64,000 nucleotides of DNA from JADJLQ01 sp038251405 (GCA_038251405.1 JBBSBH010000002.1:124001-188000), one strand, 5' to 3'; shown: positions 45,298 through 53,986, counted from the first letter of the stretch. The notes: generated by a model not told the origin, from the letters alone. A program made the numbers and translations.

Positions 45298-45614
45298 AAA
45301 AATTAGGTTCTTCGCTGTTTTATGTGGGTAAAAACGTATTGAAAATTCTGAACAATAATTTAAGGTACCAGATATTCAGGATCTAGGACAGGACTGTGCC
45401 AAAATACTGGTCAAGCAGCAAAATGTATATTTGAAAAGCGAATCAATTGCCCGTGAAAATGCAATGACCTGGAACTTATCCAAGAGCGAGTTTATTTTGG
45501 TCCCGTGTGTAAACCACGGGATTACTTTTTTTGCGGAAAAAAAAGTAAGGCGAATAATTAAGTAAAATTATTTTTAAAAATTACCCACTAATAATGGCGA
45601 AGAACCAAAAATTA
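45298..45614. mobile_element. MITE-like element (301 bp) with terminal inverted repeats and 8-bp target duplication
   Basis: The element 45306-45606 begins GGTTCTTCGC and ends with its complement GCGAAGAACC. The inverted repeats extend to about 26 bp, with a second perfect block GTGGGTAA (45324-45331) / TTACCCAC. An exact 8-bp direct repeat AAAAATTA flanks it (45298-45305 and 45607-45614). GG ends and an 8-bp duplication are features of ISL3-type elements. No transposase is inside; the longest internal frame (ending near 45563) has no recognisable similarity, so the element is non-autonomous. Confidence 0.8.
45501..45532 (+). terminator. Terminator-like hairpin inside the MITE
   Basis: TCCCGTG / CACGGGA (perfect 7-bp stem, 7-base loop) is followed by TTACTTTTTTT. 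It is the first strong terminator downstream of bamA. An overlapping second dyad (45522-45550) pairs the T run with an A run. Confidence 0.6.
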
Positions 45615-45917
45615 TATTAAATTCTTTGAAGCTGGCAACAAACTAAATCTGGAAAACCGTTTGAATTTATTCCCGTAATTAATCTTGCCTATAACCGACT
45701 AATTACTTTAGATAGAGTAAAAAATAAAACACTAAACTGGTCTGTTTTATCATCCAAAATAGTTTCTCTGGCGAACGCCTTAGTGTTATAGTTAGAATAG
45801 TCTTCAGAAGTGTTCAAATGGCGAAAAAGCATCTGAAAAAGTCGAGATCGAAATATCTATTAACGCATCCAGTTCTTCACGAAAGACGCTCCGAATATGA
45901 AACCTGGAATCCATTTT
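45615..45917. other. Gene-poor stretch between the MITE and trpA
   Basis: No intact gene is seen over 303 bp. Short open stretches occur in different plus-strand frames (for example one reading VINLAYNRLITLDRVKN near 45680-45730, and a short ATG frame at 45819). They may be remnants of a degraded gene, but no family could be assigned. Confidence 0.4.
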
Positions 45918-46691
45918 TCAATGAAGTATATTTCTTACAAATGACTTTACTTTGTTATCGATCGAACCCTCATTTGTTAATGCATTTATAAAAGCACTAC
46001 CTATAATGGCGCCTTGCGCGTAAGAACAGGCCATTTCAAAAGTTTGTTTATTGGAAATGCCAAAACCTATGAGTCTGGGGTTTTTCAGATTCATTTTATC
46101 TATCCTGTCAAAGTATTCTTTTTGTTCATCGTCAATACCGGATTTAGCTCCAGTGATAGCGTTAGAAGAAACCATATATATAAAACTATTGGATACTTCA
46201 TCTATATGTCTGATTCTTTCCTCAGGAGTACGCGGTGTAATCAAAAATGCAATATCCATATCATGCTTAGCAAATAAATTGCGATACTGTTTTTGAAATT
46301 CTTCTACTGGCAAATCGGGCAATATGAGGCAATCGACACCAACCGCTTTTGCTTTCTGTACAAATTGGTCTTCGCCATATTGCATTACCTGATTAAAATA
46401 ACCCATCAATATAAAAGGCATGGAAGAGGCCTTTCTGGCGGTTGCAATTTGATCAAATAATATATCCAAAGTAATTCCATTTTTTAATGCCACAGCACTA
46501 CTGGCCTGAATGGTAGGCCCATCTGCCAACGGGTCACTATAAGGCATTCCAATCTCAACTAAATCTACCTTTGCACTTTCCAATGATGCAATAATATCAA
46601 TGGTATCTTCCAATGCGGGATAGCCTGCTGTGAAATAGATATTTAGTATATGATCCTTCTTATTTTTAAATAATGATTGTATCCTATTCAT
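45918..46691 (-). CDS. trpA: Tryptophan synthase alpha chain
   Basis: A 257-residue TIM-barrel lyase that releases indole from indole-3-glycerol phosphate. It opens IYFTAGYPALEDTIDIIASLESAKVDLVEIGMPYSDPLADGPTIQASSAVALKNG with the catalytic Glu (about 47) and Asp (about 58). The phosphate site is GFGISNKQTFEMA and GAIIGSAF. It is the last gene of the trp operon, and its start overlaps trpB by 8 bases. Confidence 0.96.
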   Translation of the reverse strand: MNRIQSLFKNKKDHILNIYFTAGYPALEDTIDIIASLESAKVDLVEIGMPYSDPLADGPTIQASSAVALKNGITLDILFDQIATARKASSMPFILMGYFNQVMQYGEDQFVQKAKAVGVDCLILPDLPVEEFQKQYRNLFAKHDMDIAFLITPRTPEERIRHIDEVSNSFIYMVSSNAITGAKSGIDDEQKEYFDRIDKMNLKNPRLIGFGISNKQTFEMACSYAQGAIIGSAFINALTNEGSIDNKVKSFVRNILH

Positions 46692-47877
46692 ATTGGTCTA
46701 AATATTTCATATAAGTGGCTAAATCTTTATCTCCTCTGCCAGATAGACATATTACGATAGTCTCATTAGGACGATATTGCATATGATCCAGGGCAGCAAA
46801 TGCGTGTGCGGACTCTAACGCAGGAATTATTCCTTCAGTGCGTGTAAGCATAAAAGCCGCTTTCACTGATTCATCGTCAGTAATAGAAATAGCTTCGGCC
46901 CTGCCTGACTTGATTAAATGGGCATGTAATGGTCCAATACCCGGATAATCCAGCCCAGCAGAAATAGAATGCGGCTCGACTATCTGTCCATCTTTTGTCT
47001 GCATCAATAAGGTCTTGCTGCCGTGAATGACACCTATAGTACCTAATACACTCGTAGCAGCACTTTTACCACTGTAGATACCTTCACCAGCGGCTTCTAC
47101 AGCCACTAATCGAACCTGATCATTATCCAAAAAATGATAATATGCACCGGCTGCATTGCTTCCGCCACCTACGCATGCAACCACCATATTGGGGTTTTCT
47201 GAACCTGTGTGTTCTTTGAGCTGCCATTTGATTTCTTCAGAGATCACACTTTGAAATCTGGCTACCATATCAGGATATGGATGTGGCCCTACTACTGAAC
47301 CGATGATATAATGTGTGTCTGCAGGATTTTGAATCCAATCACGTATGGCTTCGTTGGTAGCATCTTTAAGTGTCTGTGATCCTGAAGTAGCTGGAATTAC
47401 TTTTGCGCCAAGCATTCGCATACGTGCGACATTAGGGGCTTGCCTTTCAATATCTACAGCACCCATATATACAATACATTCGATATCTTTCAATGCACAT
47501 ACTGTAGCTGTAGCCACCCCGTGTTGTCCGGCACCAGTCTCTGCGATGATTCGTTTCTTACCTAGTCGTTGGGCCAATAAAATCTGTCCAATAGTATTAT
47601 TGATTTTATGTGCTCCGGTATGATTCAGATCTTCCCTTTTAAGATAGATCTGAGCTCCATATTTTTCTGATAATCTTTTAGCCAAATACAATGGACTTGG
47701 CCTGCCTACGTAGTTTTTTAATAAATCATCAAACTCTTTCTTAAATGAGGTCTCACTCATAATGTCCAGGTACTTTTCCTTGAGTTGTTCGACATTGTAT
47801 TGCAACATCTCTGGAATATAAGCACCGCCAAATTCACCATAATATCCACTAGTATCCACTGCGTAATTCATGTACAA
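46684..47877 (-). CDS. trpB: Tryptophan synthase beta chain
   Basis: A 397-residue PLP enzyme that condenses indole with serine. It opens GYYGEFGGAYIPEMLQ, and the PLP Lys lies in REDLNHTGAHKINNTIGQ (about residue 87 in HKIN). The phosphate loop is CVGGGSNAAGAYY, and ESAHAFAAL and CLSGRGDKDLATY are also present. Two in-frame ATGs (47877 and 47871) are possible; both overlap the trpF 3' end, showing tight packing in the operon. Confidence 0.96.
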   Translation of the reverse strand: MYMNYAVDTSGYYGEFGGAYIPEMLQYNVEQLKEKYLDIMSETSFKKEFDDLLKNYVGRPSPLYLAKRLSEKYGAQIYLKREDLNHTGAHKINNTIGQILLAQRLGKKRIIAETGAGQHGVATATVCALKDIECIVYMGAVDIERQAPNVARMRMLGAKVIPATSGSQTLKDATNEAIRDWIQNPADTHYIIGSVVGPHPYPDMVARFQSVISEEIKWQLKEHTGSENPNMVVACVGGGSNAAGAYYHFLDNDQVRLVAVEAAGEGIYSGKSAATSVLGTIGVIHGSKTLLMQTKDGQIVEPHSISAGLDYPGIGPLHAHLIKSGRAEAISITDDESVKAAFMLTRTEGIIPALESAHAFAALDHMQYRPNETIVICLSGRGDKDLATYMKYLDQYE

Positions 47878-48478
47878 ATTTTTTTAACGTAATTAAATCT
47901 TTGATCCCCGGAGAAGTCTCAAATTGGCTATTCACATCAATGCCAATACAAGCCGGATGATTAAAATACCTGATCTCATCCAGGTGATCATACCCAATGC
48001 CGCCACTTAAAAGAAAAGGAGTAGCTCCTTCATACTCATTTAATTTATCCCAATCAAACCGCACTCCATTTCCACCAGGTGCTTCTCCCCTGGCATCAAA
48101 TAAAAACAAATCTGCATAACCATCATAGTCATATACTTTATCAAATGAAAATGCTTTATCAATTGAAAAAGCCTTAATCACTTCAATGCCTCTGCTTTGT
48201 ATACTGGCACAAAAATCCGGTGATTCATTACCATGCAATTGCACCGCTTGTAATTGATATCTGCTTTGTGTAAACCAAATTTGCTCCATGGGATTATTTA
48301 CAAATACTCCAGTTATTTTTTTATCACCAAATAATTTATAATCCAAAATATCCTGCACATACCGGGGAGAGTGGGTATAAAAAATCAATCCTATGTATTG
48401 AATATCCAGGGTAGCCAGGTCAGCAATTTGCCTGGGATCCTTCATCCCGCAAACTTTTATCTCCAAATCAGCTTTCAT
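47849..48478 (-). CDS. trpF: Phosphoribosylanthranilate isomerase
   Basis: A TIM-barrel isomerase. The catalytic Cys is in EIKVCGMKDPRQIADL and the Asp in LFDARGEAPGGNGVRFDWDKL. LLSGGIGYDHL and GIDVNSQFETSPGIKDLITLKKF form the phosphate site. The ATG at 48478 was chosen, so the protein opens MKADLEIKVCGM (about 209 residues, the normal length) and overlaps the trpC end by 11 bases. An upstream ATG at 48517 would add 13 residues lying inside trpC. Confidence 0.93.
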   Translation of the reverse strand: MKADLEIKVCGMKDPRQIADLATLDIQYIGLIFYTHSPRYVQDILDYKLFGDKKITGVFVNNPMEQIWFTQSRYQLQAVQLHGNESPDFCASIQSRGIEVIKAFSIDKAFSFDKVYDYDGYADLFLFDARGEAPGGNGVRFDWDKLNEYEGATPFLLSGGIGYDHLDEIRYFNHPACIGIDVNSQFETSPGIKDLITLKKFVHELRSGY

Positions 48479-49265
48479 ATACTTGCAGTTTAGAAAGTGA
48501 ATTAACCAATTTTTCACATAAAGCGCCAGGATCTTCTGCTTTCATAAAAGTTTCGCCTATTAGAAATCCACGATAACCGATAGCCGATAAAACTGCTAAT
48601 TCTTCAGGTCCTTTCAACCCACTTTCTGAAATCCAAATACTTTCTTTGGGAAGCCTGTCAGCCATAAAAACAGATCGTTCAATACCGGTTTCAAAGCTTT
48701 TCAAATTTCTATTATTGATACCTAACATATCTATATCCGGATTCCATTTATCTAATTCCTCATCAAAATGCAATTCCATCAATACCTCCAGATCCAAATC
48801 ATGGGCTATTTTACAAAATTCATTTATTTCAGACTTAGTAAGACATTCAGCAATCAATAAAACAATATCCGCTTCAATGATTTTTGCTTCAATTATTTGA
48901 TAGGGATCTATTATAAATTCTTTGCGCAGTATGGGAATAGTCAGACCCGGTCTGGCATCTAAAATGTCTTGATTGCTACCATTAAAATACTTTTTATCTG
49001 TAAGTATTGAACAGGCGGCTGCGCCTGCATTTTGATAGTCTTGAGTAATAGATTTTACATCAGCATTTTCTCTGATTACCCCTTTTGAAGGCGACTTTCT
49101 TTTGAATTCAGCAATAATTCCTGAACGGGATAAAAGCTTTTCCTTTAAAGAGACTCCCTTGCGTTCAAGCTTTGATAAATATTTTAATTGATTGTAAGGT
49201 TGAGCGAGTTTTCTTTCTTCAACTTCAATTTTTTTATCGGCTATTATTTGATCTAATATGGTCAT
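48468..49265 (-). CDS. trpC: Indole-3-glycerol phosphate synthase
   Basis: A 265-residue TIM barrel that closes the indole ring. Motifs are IIAEFKRKSPSKGVIRENADV with catalytic Lys, CSILTDKKYFNGSNQDI, LRKEFIIDPYQIIEAKIIEADIVLLIAE, LEVLMELHFDEELDK and GINNRNLKSFETG. It is not fused to TrpF, unlike in Escherichia coli. Its start overlaps trpD by four bases. Confidence 0.96.
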   Translation of the reverse strand: MTILDQIIADKKIEVEERKLAQPYNQLKYLSKLERKGVSLKEKLLSRSGIIAEFKRKSPSKGVIRENADVKSITQDYQNAGAAACSILTDKKYFNGSNQDILDARPGLTIPILRKEFIIDPYQIIEAKIIEADIVLLIAECLTKSEINEFCKIAHDLDLEVLMELHFDEELDKWNPDIDMLGINNRNLKSFETGIERSVFMADRLPKESIWISESGLKGPEELAVLSAIGYRGFLIGETFMKAEDPGALCEKLVNSLSKLQVYES

Positions 49266-50260
49266 GCAGCATTATCTATTAAAGTTCGCAATGATTTTAA
49301 TGCATTACCATTCAGCACCGTTTCTTTCGCTTTTTCTACCGCATCCGGAAGAGAAATGGATGGAGTGAAGATATGGATGGCCGCACCCGCATTGGCATAT
49401 ACTACCTCTTGCTGTGCTTTTGTTCCGGCTCCCTTAATTACATTCATAAATATAGCGGCCGCATCATCTTTTGTAGCCCCACCGTGAATTTCCTTCGGAT
49501 CCAGCATGGATAAGCCAAGATCCATGGGAGACAAGGTAGCATCTGAGAAATTACTTTTTATTTTAAAATTTCCAGTTAGTGAGATTTCATCATAACCATC
49601 AAGCGCATATATCACAGCAAATTTTTTATCGGGTTGTTGTTGAAATATATACGTATACATGCGGGCAAGTTCCAAATTAAATACTCCGGTAATCTGTACG
49701 ATGGGGCGGGCAGGATTTACTAATGGGCCCAGCATATTGAAAAATGTTTTCACGCCCAGCGCTTTTCTGATAGGACCCACTGCCTTCATAGCAGGATGAA
49801 ATAATGGGGCATGTAAAAAGCAAATATTACTCCGATCCAGTTGTTGTTTTAATTTATCAACATCATTCGTAAAAGAGTAGCCAAGAGTTTCTAATAAATC
49901 TGAGGAACCACATTTAGAACTTACTCCATAGTTTCCATGCTTAGTGACTTTATACCCGGCACCAGCTACAATAAAGGAAGAAAGGGTAGAAATATTAAAT
50001 GTATTCTTTCCATCACCACCCGTACCGCACAAATCTATAGTCTCCATTCCTTCTAAATCCACCGACAGGCACAATTCTAAAAGTGCATCCCGAAATCCTA
50101 ATAACTCATGCTCTGTAATACTACGCATCATAAATACAGTAAGAAATGATGACACCTGCGCTTCGTTGTATCCACCTTTCGAAATATTAACTAATACCTC
50201 CTTTGCCTGGTTTCGGCTGAGTTTTTTGTGTTCAAATAAATAATTTAAAATCTGTTTCAT
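49262..50260 (-). CDS. trpD: Anthranilate phosphoribosyltransferase
   Basis: A 332-residue enzyme that adds phosphoribose to anthranilate. It has the PRPP-binding CGTGGDGKNTFNISTLSSFIVAGAG (about residues 79-103) and KHGNYGVSSKCGSSDLLETLGY, plus LHAPLFHPAMKAVGPIRKALGVKTFFNMLGPLVNPA. It is a stand-alone TrpD, not fused to TrpG. Nine bases separate it from trpG upstream. Confidence 0.96.
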   Translation of the reverse strand: MKQILNYLFEHKKLSRNQAKEVLVNISKGGYNEAQVSSFLTVFMMRSITEHELLGFRDALLELCLSVDLEGMETIDLCGTGGDGKNTFNISTLSSFIVAGAGYKVTKHGNYGVSSKCGSSDLLETLGYSFTNDVDKLKQQLDRSNICFLHAPLFHPAMKAVGPIRKALGVKTFFNMLGPLVNPARPIVQITGVFNLELARMYTYIFQQQPDKKFAVIYALDGYDEISLTGNFKIKSNFSDATLSPMDLGLSMLDPKEIHGGATKDDAAAIFMNVIKGAGTKAQQEVVYANAGAAIHIFTPSISLPDAVEKAKETVLNGNALKSLRTLIDNAA

Positions 50261-50269
50261 GTTTGCTCA

Positions 50270-50881
50270 TTAAAAAATATTGGCAGCTAATTGTTTTTTG
50301 AAAAATACCTGGCTTTCCTGTAAGAAATTTTGCAGTATCCTTTTTCCATCCGGGGTCAAAACAGATTCCGGATGAAACTGAACGCCTTTCACATGATGTT
50401 GGCGATGGCTTGCTGCCATGATCATTCCATTTTCGTCCTCTGCAGTAATTTGTAACTCGTCTGGAAAATTCTTTTTGTCCACCACCCAAGAATGATATCT
50501 GCCAGCCATAAAAGGTGACTGAATACCATTAAAAATATATTCGCCCGGATCTTTAATCATCACTGGAGTGTGTACCCCATGATACACCTGTTCTAAATTT
50601 ATCAGGTTACCTCCAAATGCTTCCCCAATGGCCTGCAATCCCAGGCACACTCCAAATATAGATTTTGAGGAAGCATACGTTTTTATAACATCGATAATGA
50701 TACCGGAATCCTTTGGTACACCCGGACCTGGAGAAATAAATATGCAATCATAATCATGGACAAAGTCCACAGATACTTCGTCATTCCTAACTACTTTGAT
50801 ACGCTTATTCGTCAATTCACGTAAGTACTGAACCAGATTATAGGTGAAGGAGTCGTAATTATCTATCATTAAAATTTTCAT
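50270..50881 (-). CDS. trpG: Anthranilate synthase glutaminase component
   Basis: A 203-residue class I glutamine amidotransferase. It opens ILMIDNYDSFTYNLVQYLREL, the oxyanion loop is SPGPGVPKDSG, and the catalytic Cys is in GVCLGLQAIGEAFGG. The His/Glu are in VKGVQFHPESVLTPDGKRILQNF. It delivers ammonia to TrpE. Twelve bases separate it from trpE. Confidence 0.95.
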   Translation of the reverse strand: MKILMIDNYDSFTYNLVQYLRELTNKRIKVVRNDEVSVDFVHDYDCIFISPGPGVPKDSGIIIDVIKTYASSKSIFGVCLGLQAIGEAFGGNLINLEQVYHGVHTPVMIKDPGEYIFNGIQSPFMAGRYHSWVVDKKNFPDELQITAEDENGMIMAASHRQHHVKGVQFHPESVLTPDGKRILQNFLQESQVFFKKQLAANIF

Positions 50882-50893
50882 AGTTCTTCTTAA

Positions 50894-52297
50894 TTATATA
50901 GTTTCGGCTCTTTGCATGGCTGTACGCAACGCACCTAATTTATTTTTTACTTCCTGCAATTCATTTTCTTCTACACTGGAAGCTACAATACCAGCCCCAG
51001 CCTGATAGTGTAGTTCATTGTCTTTACTGAGGAATGATCTTATAGTAATAGCATGAACTAAGGACCCATCAAAGCCTGCAAATCCTATAGAGCCTCCATA
51101 AAAATTTCGTTGTTCCGGCTCATATGTTTTTATCAGTTCTATGGCTTTGTATTTTGGTGCTCCGGATAATGTTCCTGCCGGGAATGTATCTCCAAATACT
51201 TTAAACATATTGTAGTCCTTGGAAAGTTGTCCTTCTACATTTGACACTAAATGGATCACATGACTAAAGTATTGGATCTCTTTCAAAATTTTCACTTCTA
51301 CTTTATCAGAATGGATTCCCAGGTCATTTCGTGCCAAATCTACCAGCATGATGTGTTCCGCATTTTCTTTAGGATCATGAGCGAGTTCCTTGGCTTTTAA
51401 TTGATCCTCTTCATCGTTGCCCGTACGTTTATACGTTCCTGCTATAGGATTTACACTGGCAATTCCTTTATTTATCACCAGTTGCGATTCTGGAGATGAA
51501 CCAAATATTTTATAATTTCCCATATCGAAATAAAAAAGATAAGGCGATGGATTCACACTGCGTAATGCCCGGTATACATTAAAATCATCTCCTGTAAATT
51601 TTTGCCGGAACCTTCTTGCAAAAACAACCTGAAATACATCCCCAATTTTACAATGATATTTTCCTCTTGAAACTAAATCCCGATATTCCTGATCAGTCAT
51701 AGAGCTGGATTCATCGCCTGATTTTGTGAATGAAAATGATTGCACTTGCTCGCTCTTCATCAAGGATTCTAATTCCGAAATATCTTTTTTAGCCGGATCT
51801 AAGTGATTTTCCAAAATATACATTTCGTCTTTAAAATGATCGATGGCTAAAATGTACTGGTAAAGATTGAATTTGGCATCAGGTATTTCTACTTGCTTTT
51901 TATCCTTATCAAACACCTGGGTATCAAAATATTGAATAGATTCAAAATTGAAATGTCCAAAAATCCCATTGGTCAATTTATATGTGCCATCGGTAATTAC
52001 TTCAAATGAATCCATGAAATCCTGTAGAAATTGCGATACTTCATGTCTGTTTGTACAGGTATGTTCCTGAATTTCCTTTCCAGGTAGCTGAATAAATACT
52101 TTACCTGAGTTGACTTCTACCTGGGCTAATTTACCCAAGCCAATATAGGAATTGCAATTTTCTACACTACGAAAATCAGTGCTTTCCAACAGCATCGATT
52201 CATCAAAATGATCTCTCAATTTCAGGTATAAATGCACAGGTGTCACGGTATCTGCAAGTTGTTTTTTACTGGTGCTATATAACTTTATTTTTTCCAT
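50894..52297 (-). CDS. trpE: Anthranilate synthase component I
   Basis: A 467-residue chorismate-utilising enzyme. The N-terminal domain contains LLESTDF (about 36-42), part of the tryptophan feedback site (LLES motif). The chorismate-binding C-terminal half has VFQVVFARRF, NPSPYLFYFD, GSSPESQLVI, NPIAGTYKRTGNDEEDQ, LVDLARNDLGI, TFPAGTLSGAPKYKAIELI and YGGSIGFAGFDGS. The visible LLES motif suggests that the enzyme keeps feedback inhibition. It is the first structural gene of the trpEGDCFBA operon, 32 bp downstream of an attenuator-like terminator hairpin. Confidence 0.96.
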   Translation of the reverse strand: MEKIKLYSTSKKQLADTVTPVHLYLKLRDHFDESMLLESTDFRSVENCNSYIGLGKLAQVEVNSGKVFIQLPGKEIQEHTCTNRHEVSQFLQDFMDSFEVITDGTYKLTNGIFGHFNFESIQYFDTQVFDKDKKQVEIPDAKFNLYQYILAIDHFKDEMYILENHLDPAKKDISELESLMKSEQVQSFSFTKSGDESSSMTDQEYRDLVSRGKYHCKIGDVFQVVFARRFRQKFTGDDFNVYRALRSVNPSPYLFYFDMGNYKIFGSSPESQLVINKGIASVNPIAGTYKRTGNDEEDQLKAKELAHDPKENAEHIMLVDLARNDLGIHSDKVEVKILKEIQYFSHVIHLVSNVEGQLSKDYNMFKVFGDTFPAGTLSGAPKYKAIELIKTYEPEQRNFYGGSIGFAGFDGSLVHAITIRSFLSKDNELHYQAGAGIVASSVEENELQEVKNKLGALRTAMQRAETI

Positions 52298-52320
52298 CTC
52301 TTCTTATATCAAATCCCTAA

Positions 52321-52357
52321 AATTAAAAACGGCCTGTCGAGTGAACCGACAAGCCGT
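52321..52357 (-). terminator. Attenuator terminator in the trp leader
   Basis: On the minus strand an 11-bp stem (ACGGCTTGTCG / CGACAGGCCGT, one G-U pair, 7-base loop) is followed by TTTTTAATTTT, 24-32 bp before the trpE start. Its 5' arm (GGCT...) can instead pair with an upstream segment (minus-strand TGACCTAGCC, 52384-52393), forming a rival antiterminator. Confidence 0.85.
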
Positions 52358-52385
52358 CAAATATTTTTTTAACTACAATACCTGG

Positions 52386-52445
52386 CTAGGTCAGATCACT
52401 ATAAAATGAATCAAGCCACCACCAATTATTGTTTATTAATTTCAT
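52386..52445 (-). CDS. trpL: Trp operon leader peptide with three consecutive Trp codons
   Basis: A 19-residue reading frame, MKLINNNWWWLDSFYSDLT, with a UAG stop. Trp codons 8-10 (52416-52424) are adjacent UGG triplets, very unlikely by chance right upstream of trpE and an intrinsic terminator. The stop codon overlaps the AGCC segment that could pair either with the GGCU just after the Trp codons or with GGCU of the terminator's 5' arm. That arrangement is the classical ribosome-mediated attenuation layout: stalling at Trp codons would free the AGCC segment to form the antiterminator. It is too short to appear in standard ORF lists. Confidence 0.88.
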   Translation of the reverse strand: MKLINNNWWWLDSFYSDLT

Positions 52446-52604
52446 TTTTATTTATAAATGTGGGACAAATATAATGCCGTTTTTTAAATTTAAAAATCTA
52501 AAATGAATTATTTTAGGATTTAGCCAATAAAAATAATATTTTAAAAGGAATTACTTCTGATTGGAAAACTTCTTTAGTACATTTAAGATTCTAAATTCTA
52601 TTCG

Positions 52605-53972
52605 ATGAAACTAATACAAATTCTAATTATTTTATTTTTATCCAGCTCCGTTACCCAGGCTCAAAGATCCAAGAAAAGTAAGTCCTCTACTCCACCGGCG
52701 ATCGATCTTAAAGTGGCAGTAGATAAAATGGCAGATGAAATAGAACCTCAAATAATAGAAGCCAGGCATTGGCTTCATCAACACGCTGAATTGAGCAATC
52801 GCGAATTTAAAACTTCAGAATACATTGCTCAATATCTTAAATCTCTTGGTATTGAATATCAGAGTGGAATTGCTAAGACCGGTGTAGTAGGCCTCATCAA
52901 AGGAGCAAAACCAGGCCCTACTATTTTATTGAGAGCTGATATCGATGGACTTCCGGTGACTGAAAGAGTAGACCTACCCTGGAAATCAACCAATAAAGAT
53001 GTATACAATGGAATACCTGTGGGAGTAATGCATGCCTGTGGACATGATACTCATATCTCCATGCTACTTGGGACTGCTAAGATTTTAAATTCGATGAAAG
53101 ATCAAATTAAGGGCAATATCAAATTAGTTTTTCAACCCGCTGAGGAGGGGGCTCCCAATGGCGAAGAAGGCGGTGCTGCATTAATGATCAAAGAGGGTGT
53201 TATGAGCAATCCGGCGGTAGATGTCGCTTTTGGATTACACATAAACAGTCTTACTCCAGTGGGTCATATCAATTACAAATCTGGTGGGACCATGGCGGCC
53301 AGCGATGTAATCAATATCAAGATAAAAGGTAAGCAAGTGCATGGATCGACTCCCTGGAATGGAATTGATCCGGTAGTGGTAGGTGCAGAAATTATTATGG
53401 GGTTGCAAACGATCATAAGCAGACAAACAGAATTGACTAAAGAAGCCGCTGTCCTTACTATTGCTACTTTTCATTCAGGCGTCCGCAATAATATTATTCC
53501 GGAAGATGCAGAACTTACAGGAACTCTTAGAACACTGGATAAAGACATGCAAAAGATCATTCACGAAAAAATAAAGCTTACTGCATCTAAGATTGCAGAA
53601 TCTATGGGTGCTGAAGCCGAGATTAATATTGGCACAGGTTATCCGGTGACTTATAATAATCCTGAGCTGACGCAGCAAATGCTTCCAACAGTACAGCGGG
53701 TAGCAGGAGAAAAAAATGTACATAATATCAAAGCAATGACTGGGGCAGAAGATTTTTCATTTTTTGCTGAAAAAGTACCTGCACTATTTCTATTTGTTGG
53801 AGGTATGCCTGCCGGTAATGATCCCAAAATGGCTCCTTCACATCATACACCAGATTTTTATGTGGAGGATAGTGGCATGAAAACAGGCATAAGGACTTTG
53901 TGTAATTTGGCTTTGGATTATGCAGATAATTGGAAAGGAACGGGGTTGATGAGTCCTGCTCCGGTAAAGTAA
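52605..53972 (+). CDS. Exported M20D-family amidohydrolase
   Basis: A 455-residue zinc peptidase-type amidohydrolase related to hippurate and IAA-amino-acid hydrolases. A signal peptide (about 1-19, ending TQAQ) is followed by a basic linker. Then come HWLHQHAELSNREFKTSEYIAQYLKSLG, the metal site MHACGHDTHISMLLG (about residues 140-154), the catalytic/metal Glu in FQPAEEGAPNGEEGGA, a dimerisation domain (VHGSTPWNGIDPV), and the last ligand region MTGAEDFSFFAEKVPALFLFVGG. It would cleave N-acyl amino acids or small peptides in the periplasm. It is divergent from trpE. Confidence 0.9.
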   Translation: MKLIQILIILFLSSSVTQAQRSKKSKSSTPPAIDLKVAVDKMADEIEPQIIEARHWLHQHAELSNREFKTSEYIAQYLKSLGIEYQSGIAKTGVVGLIKGAKPGPTILLRADIDGLPVTERVDLPWKSTNKDVYNGIPVGVMHACGHDTHISMLLGTAKILNSMKDQIKGNIKLVFQPAEEGAPNGEEGGAALMIKEGVMSNPAVDVAFGLHINSLTPVGHINYKSGGTMAASDVINIKIKGKQVHGSTPWNGIDPVVVGAEIIMGLQTIISRQTELTKEAAVLTIATFHSGVRNNIIPEDAELTGTLRTLDKDMQKIIHEKIKLTASKIAESMGAEAEINIGTGYPVTYNNPELTQQMLPTVQRVAGEKNVHNIKAMTGAEDFSFFAEKVPALFLFVGGMPAGNDPKMAPSHHTPDFYVEDSGMKTGIRTLCNLALDYADNWKGTGLMSPAPVK

Positions 53973-53986
53973 GTTTGAATATTGAT

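Larger units (their letters stand above)
52298..52604 (-). promoter_or_regulatory. trp operon promoter and leader region
   Basis: The 307-bp stretch without a large gene holds, on the minus strand, a TATATTTG -7 element (52466-52473), the leader peptide frame and the terminator hairpin. The remaining part (about 52480-52604) is A/T-rich and should carry the promoters of both trpE and the divergent amidohydrolase gene. Confidence 0.75.

Noticed and set aside
45330..45563. Transposase remnant inside the 301-bp element
   Set aside because: The open frame there lacks a start codon and shows no transposase motif, so the element is called non-autonomous.
45819..45995. Short ATG frame MAKKHLKKSRS...
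   Set aside because: It overlaps the 3' end of trpA on the opposite strand, has no recognisable similarity and no promoter; likely chance.
47849..48517. Longer trpF start at 48517
   Set aside because: The extra 13 residues lie inside trpC and do not resemble TrpF N-termini; ATG 48478 gives the usual opening.
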